From assembly GCA_037043455.1 (NCBI GenBank), contig JAWPHD010006758.1, positions 1-64,000 on the forward strand: DNA of 64,000 bases, read 5' to 3'. This document shows, piece after piece, positions 60,922 to 64,000 of this stretch; positions within the stretch are counted from its first letter, which is position 1, and every line of letters begins with the position of its first letter. The DNA is from Cyrtodaria siliqua (lineage: Eukaryota; Mollusca; Bivalvia; Adapedonta; Hiatellidae). A program made the position numbers and the translations under genes. Under the pieces are notes generated by a model, which was given only the letters and a program-made list of their open reading frames with translations, was not told the origin of the DNA and did no database searches.

Positions 60922-62368
60922 TTATCGTCCATATTTTTTTCCTTTATAACCGCCGCCAATTCCATATCCGCCGCCGTAACCTCCACCCATTCCGTATCCA
61001 CCGCCATAACCACCGCCCATTCCGTAACCGCCGCCGTAACCACCGCCCATTCCAAAGCCACCACCGTAACCACCGCCCATTCCAAAGCCACCACCGGAAC
61101 CACCGCCCATACCGTAACCGCCGCCATAACCACCGCCCATTCCATAACCACCGCCGTAACCACCGCCCATTCCATAGCCACCACCGTAACCACCGCCCAT
61201 GCCGAATCCACCGCCGTAACCACCGCCCATTCCGTATCCACCGCCGTAACCACCGCCCATTCCATATCCACCGCCCATTCCATATCCACCACCATATTTA
61301 CATGGCCATTTCTTGCACTTTGGTTTCAACCACCGTCCTATAATCAAAACGTAAAATTAGTAATTCTAGTGTTTGTTAATTGCTGTGTGGCCGCTGTAAA
61401 GCGACGCCCCGACTACATTCAGTAGGATTATTACTTACTGGTCCTTTGGGATAATTAAGCACATTATGTGTGTGACTTTATTTCAAATAATATTCATTAC
61501 GACTGTATATTTTAGATAATTATGGACATGGTTTATACAGATTAGAATCAGAGTAACTGACCCCATGTCACAATCCAGACCGAGGACGCTCATCTGCATA
61601 ATAGTAGGAACGAATCAGACTGCAGGTCGTAACACTTATTATACAATATTGAATACGAACTCGCGGTGGGACTAACCAAAGTTGCCTTTGAGTACTCTGC
61701 CAGACCTTATGGTTTTACCGAGGGTTAAAACAAATCCCCTTGCGGCCTGTATAAAATATACCCCGCTGTCTAGCGTGTCATATTTGAAAATAGAAATTCA
61801 CAGACATAACCTAACAGATAGACACTTACTCTATAGAAGACTGATACTAAATGCAGTGGGCATTTAAAACAGGCATACTTTATATTTGATCATTTGTTCA
61901 GAATCCCGTAAGGTGACACATTTAATTTATTTTGAAATTGTAACAACGAAGTTAAAACGCAATAAGTAACTCAAGTAATTAAATAAGTTCCATTACCGCT
62001 TCCTTACACTCTCGTTAGTTTGTATAATTACTTAGTTTAAACATATTTCTTTTACATCGGTTGTGAAACAAGTTATTATTGCAACATATATTAATCAATC
62101 TCGATGCCTTCCTGGGTGGAAATAGTACTAAGCAATGTTGATTAATTATCTTTCTCCAGGTTACAGTCATGGCCATGACTAGGATCGAACCCACGACCTC
62201 TCGATCTGTAGACGGACGGTTTACCACTATACCACGCACCCCAGCAATGTTTGTACTAAAGAAATATATTCAAATATAAACACGTATGTGTAAACCAAAC
62301 TTACCCTGGGCTGGTGACAGAAGTCCGATCAGGCAGGAGATCAACAAAATGGCGACGGATGCTCTCAT
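60922..62368 (-). CDS. Glycine-rich secreted repeat protein, gene 3 (two exons, 159 aa; shematrin-like)
   Basis: On the minus strand exon 1 is 62368-62305 and exon 2 is 61337-60922, with intron 62304-61338 (GTAAGT donor, TTATAG acceptor, phase 1). Exon 1 gives the signal peptide MRASVAILLI then SCLIGLLSPAQ. The mature protein starts with a basic, tryptophan-containing segment (RWLKPKCKKWPCKY), continues as GGGYGMGGGYGG-type repeats with some Phe for Tyr, and ends in a basic tail (YKGKKYGR). The ending recalls the lysine/tyrosine-rich C-termini of shematrins; this is a resemblance, not a proven homology. All splice signals, TATA box and poly(A) signal are intact, so this is the best candidate for a working member. 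It lies tail to tail with gene 2 in an inverted duplication. The minus-strand product is the real one; the plus-strand His/Pro/Arg-rich frame here is a shadow. Confidence 0.88.
62055..62241 (-). mobile_element. tRNA-derived SINE in the intron of gene 3
   Basis: Minus strand: A-box TATAGTGGTAAA and B box GGTTCGATCC. It is the inverted counterpart of the SINE in gene 2, and its B box is closer to consensus. Confidence 0.5.
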
Positions 62369-62460
62369 GTTGCCGGTGTAAATGAACGGGAACGAATCTC
62401 AAAGTTGTAACGTGTTGGGCAGTGGAAAGCCTTGTACTGTTTAACTTCACAAACAGAGGG

Positions 62461-62469
62461 CTTTATATA
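62461..62469 (-). promoter_or_regulatory. TATA box of glycine-rich gene 3
   Basis: On the minus strand it reads TATATAAAG, about 100 bp before the ATG, matching gene 2. Confidence 0.65.
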
Positions 62470-63034
62470 CCCAAATTTACCACAAAACCACCGAAGGGAT
62501 ATAAATCAAGTTAGTAATACGTGATCATCGCGCATTTGCATTTTTAACCACTTTATCAACAGTCGTTTGTTTTATTTGATTTATTTGATTACAAAAACAT
62601 TTGCAATAAAGTTCGTTAACTATTAGTTCTTGCTAAAGAATTATACATGATGCATTTTTTATAATATTTGATTTAATGCTGACTTTAAGTTTAGTTAAAA
62701 GTATGCATCATGAATATGAAATAGTTTTTGTAATTGTTTTACACTAAAATCTTTCCTTCTTACTAAGCGCTTTAGCACTTTATTTCGAATCACTTGCATG
62801 GAAAAGGTTAATTTGACCAACAATAATAAATAATAATATACATCAATCTCTTATTCATAATTGGAATAGGACATACACCTGTGATAATGCAAACAGTTTA
62901 CACAATTTATTTATACAAAATAAAACAACATACAAACATTTACATTCGAATAAGATGATATAAATCGTTTCATATAATTACATCAGCAAGCTTATACTCA
63001 AAACAGTATGAAAGGAGAAATTTGGAAATCGTCG

Positions 63035-63450
63035 AACGCGTTAAATACAAAAAAGATTGAAGTCTCGGTTTGACTGAGACTGTTCATGAACGGTAGTGAA
63101 AAGCGTTTGCTACCGTTCACGCCCTCCAGCCCCGGGTTGAGCAGAACTCAATAGTAATCATGTCAATAGTACAGAAATTTAAGTTATCCCGAAGAGGCGG
63201 TGACCAGCTTTGCATTTCACTATTATATTACGCGCATATAATTCCATGGCCGGCGGCGTATTGTCCCAGTTTCTAACAAAACATTTTCCCCTTAACGAGA
63301 AACAATGGGCGAAATAAACAAAACGGAATTTAGGTGGGATCACAGGCACCAGTCAAAAGACCAAATTAAAAAGCAGGCAACATATCCTAAGAATGATTAA
63401 ACAATACTCAGAACCTTTAAAGGCTTGAGTAGTGGAACCACCACTATGAT
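63035..63450 (-). repeat. DR-1 dispersed repeat, outer end of the right arm
   Basis: Contains the hairpin-forming GTCTCGGTTTGACTGAGAC, the GAACGGTAGTGAA...CTACCGTTCACGCCCT stem, and the outer part through AGTAGTGGAACCACC. It is the most continuous copy together with 34560-35210. Confidence 0.6.
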
Positions 63451-64000
63451 TCAACGTGGAAGCAGGACTGGGAACGACTGTTAAACTCAAGACTTGTAAC
63501 AAATGTCGAACTCAGGACTTGGGTGGATGCTTATGAATACAAAATAGAGGGTGTGGCTTATTTCTTCTACATGCATATGCATGTTAATATTACCTCAACT
63601 ATGCTTATGAATTTATTTTCATATCGTATATATATATCTCATTGCTAACATGTTTACACTAAATTTTGAAAGTTTTAAAGTGTGTATTGTATACATGGTA
63701 CATAGTATAGTATACATATACGCAAAAAATATATCATCAAAAGGTGACCAACTTATTTTCAGAAATGGGGCGTACAATAGTTATATAAATGAAACCTGCT
63801 AGTCACAACATGAAATTGAAGTGTACACCTTGTGAACATATAGATATTCAAGCAAGTTCATATAACTTGAATTCCCGACAATCGGTACCAGCAGTAGTTG
63901 ATTGATATCGTTCACGAAGCTTCTGTATCGAAACACTACCACAGGTAATACGTTTTTATTTCAAATTGCATTTAGATACCATTTGCTACTTGCCCAGTTC
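63451..64000. other. Intergenic, no gene recognised
   Basis: AT-rich sequence with a short (TA) run near 63629; nothing coding seen. Confidence 0.5.

Larger units (their letters stand above)
51985..63450. repeat. Large imperfect inverted duplication carrying glycine-rich genes 2 and 3
   Basis: Left arm about 51985-57775, right arm about 59600-63450. Matching inverted blocks, from outside in: DR-1 repeat (51985-52215 with 63245-63450; 53025-53235 with 63035-63200), gene promoters, exons, intron SINE, 3' flanks (56160-56515 with 60555-60900), and a retroelement 3' piece (57525-57775 with 59600-59900). One-sided segments interrupt the left arm: 52215-53025, about 54883-55450 inside the intron of gene 2, and a LINE remnant at 56575-57475. 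Boundaries were read by eye and are approximate. Confidence 0.8.

Noticed and set aside
60882..61425. Plus-strand His/Arg/Pro and Thr/Ala/His-rich frames
   Set aside because: Antisense of gene 3, whose minus-strand reading has a signal peptide, splice sites, TATA box and poly(A) signal.

Overview
The window looks like a piece of an invertebrate nuclear genome, most probably a bivalve mollusc. The sequence is AT-rich, has few genes and is crowded with short repeats. The genes have spliced GT-AG structures. The only large gene is a Toll-like receptor of the protostome (multiple cysteine cluster) type. The other real genes encode small secreted glycine/tyrosine/methionine repeat proteins resembling mollusc shell-matrix or other extracellular-matrix proteins. 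The bivalve assignment is inferred from gene content and repeat style and was not tested by any search.

Layout. 1-11.7 kb: no convincing host gene. It holds degraded Penelope-like retroelement pieces (a reverse transcriptase at about 5.9-7.4 kb and its 3' tail at 0.4-1.0 and 10.5-11.0 kb), several inverted-repeat MITEs (1.9-2.4, 4.17-4.55, 6.22-6.48 and 7.61-8.10 kb) and a G-rich minisatellite block (8.1-9.7 kb). 12.5-15.8 kb: a long coding exon for a Toll-like receptor with leucine-rich repeats, two cysteine-rich cap sets, one membrane segment and two tandem TIR domains. Only the second TIR keeps the canonical box 2 proline. 16-30 kb: repeats, including three long tandem arrays (about 370 bp, about 200 bp and about 160 bp units at 21.7-25.6 kb), a 44-bp array at 26.1-26.5 kb and a second large G-rich minisatellite at 26.5-29.5 kb.

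31.5-33.9 kb: gene 1 of a glycine-rich secreted protein family: TATA box, 64-bp signal-peptide exon, 1.8 kb intron, repeat exon, poly(A) signal. 34-51 kb: dispersed repeats, including many tails of the same retroelement, a family marked by a short hairpin reading GAACAGTCTC...GAGACTGC (DR-1 below), and a 3.6 kb interval bounded by 25-bp perfect inverted repeats.

52-63.4 kb: a large, imperfect inverted duplication. Its two arms carry tail-to-tail paralogues of the glycine-rich gene, gene 2 on + and gene 3 on -. Promoters, signal peptides, intron SINE and flanking repeats are conserved in both arms. Gene 3 is intact (159 aa). Gene 2 has two separate one-base deletions inside its repeat exon, and adding them back gives exactly the length of gene 3, so it is a recent pseudogene or carries assembly errors. 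The arms are broken by a LINE remnant and other one-sided insertions.

The genes do not form an operon-like unit. The receptor is a presumed innate-immune membrane protein, and the glycine-rich genes are presumed secretory structural proteins sharing a core promoter design. No CRISPR array, rRNA gene or intact tRNA gene was seen; tRNA-like sequences are interpreted as SINE heads.
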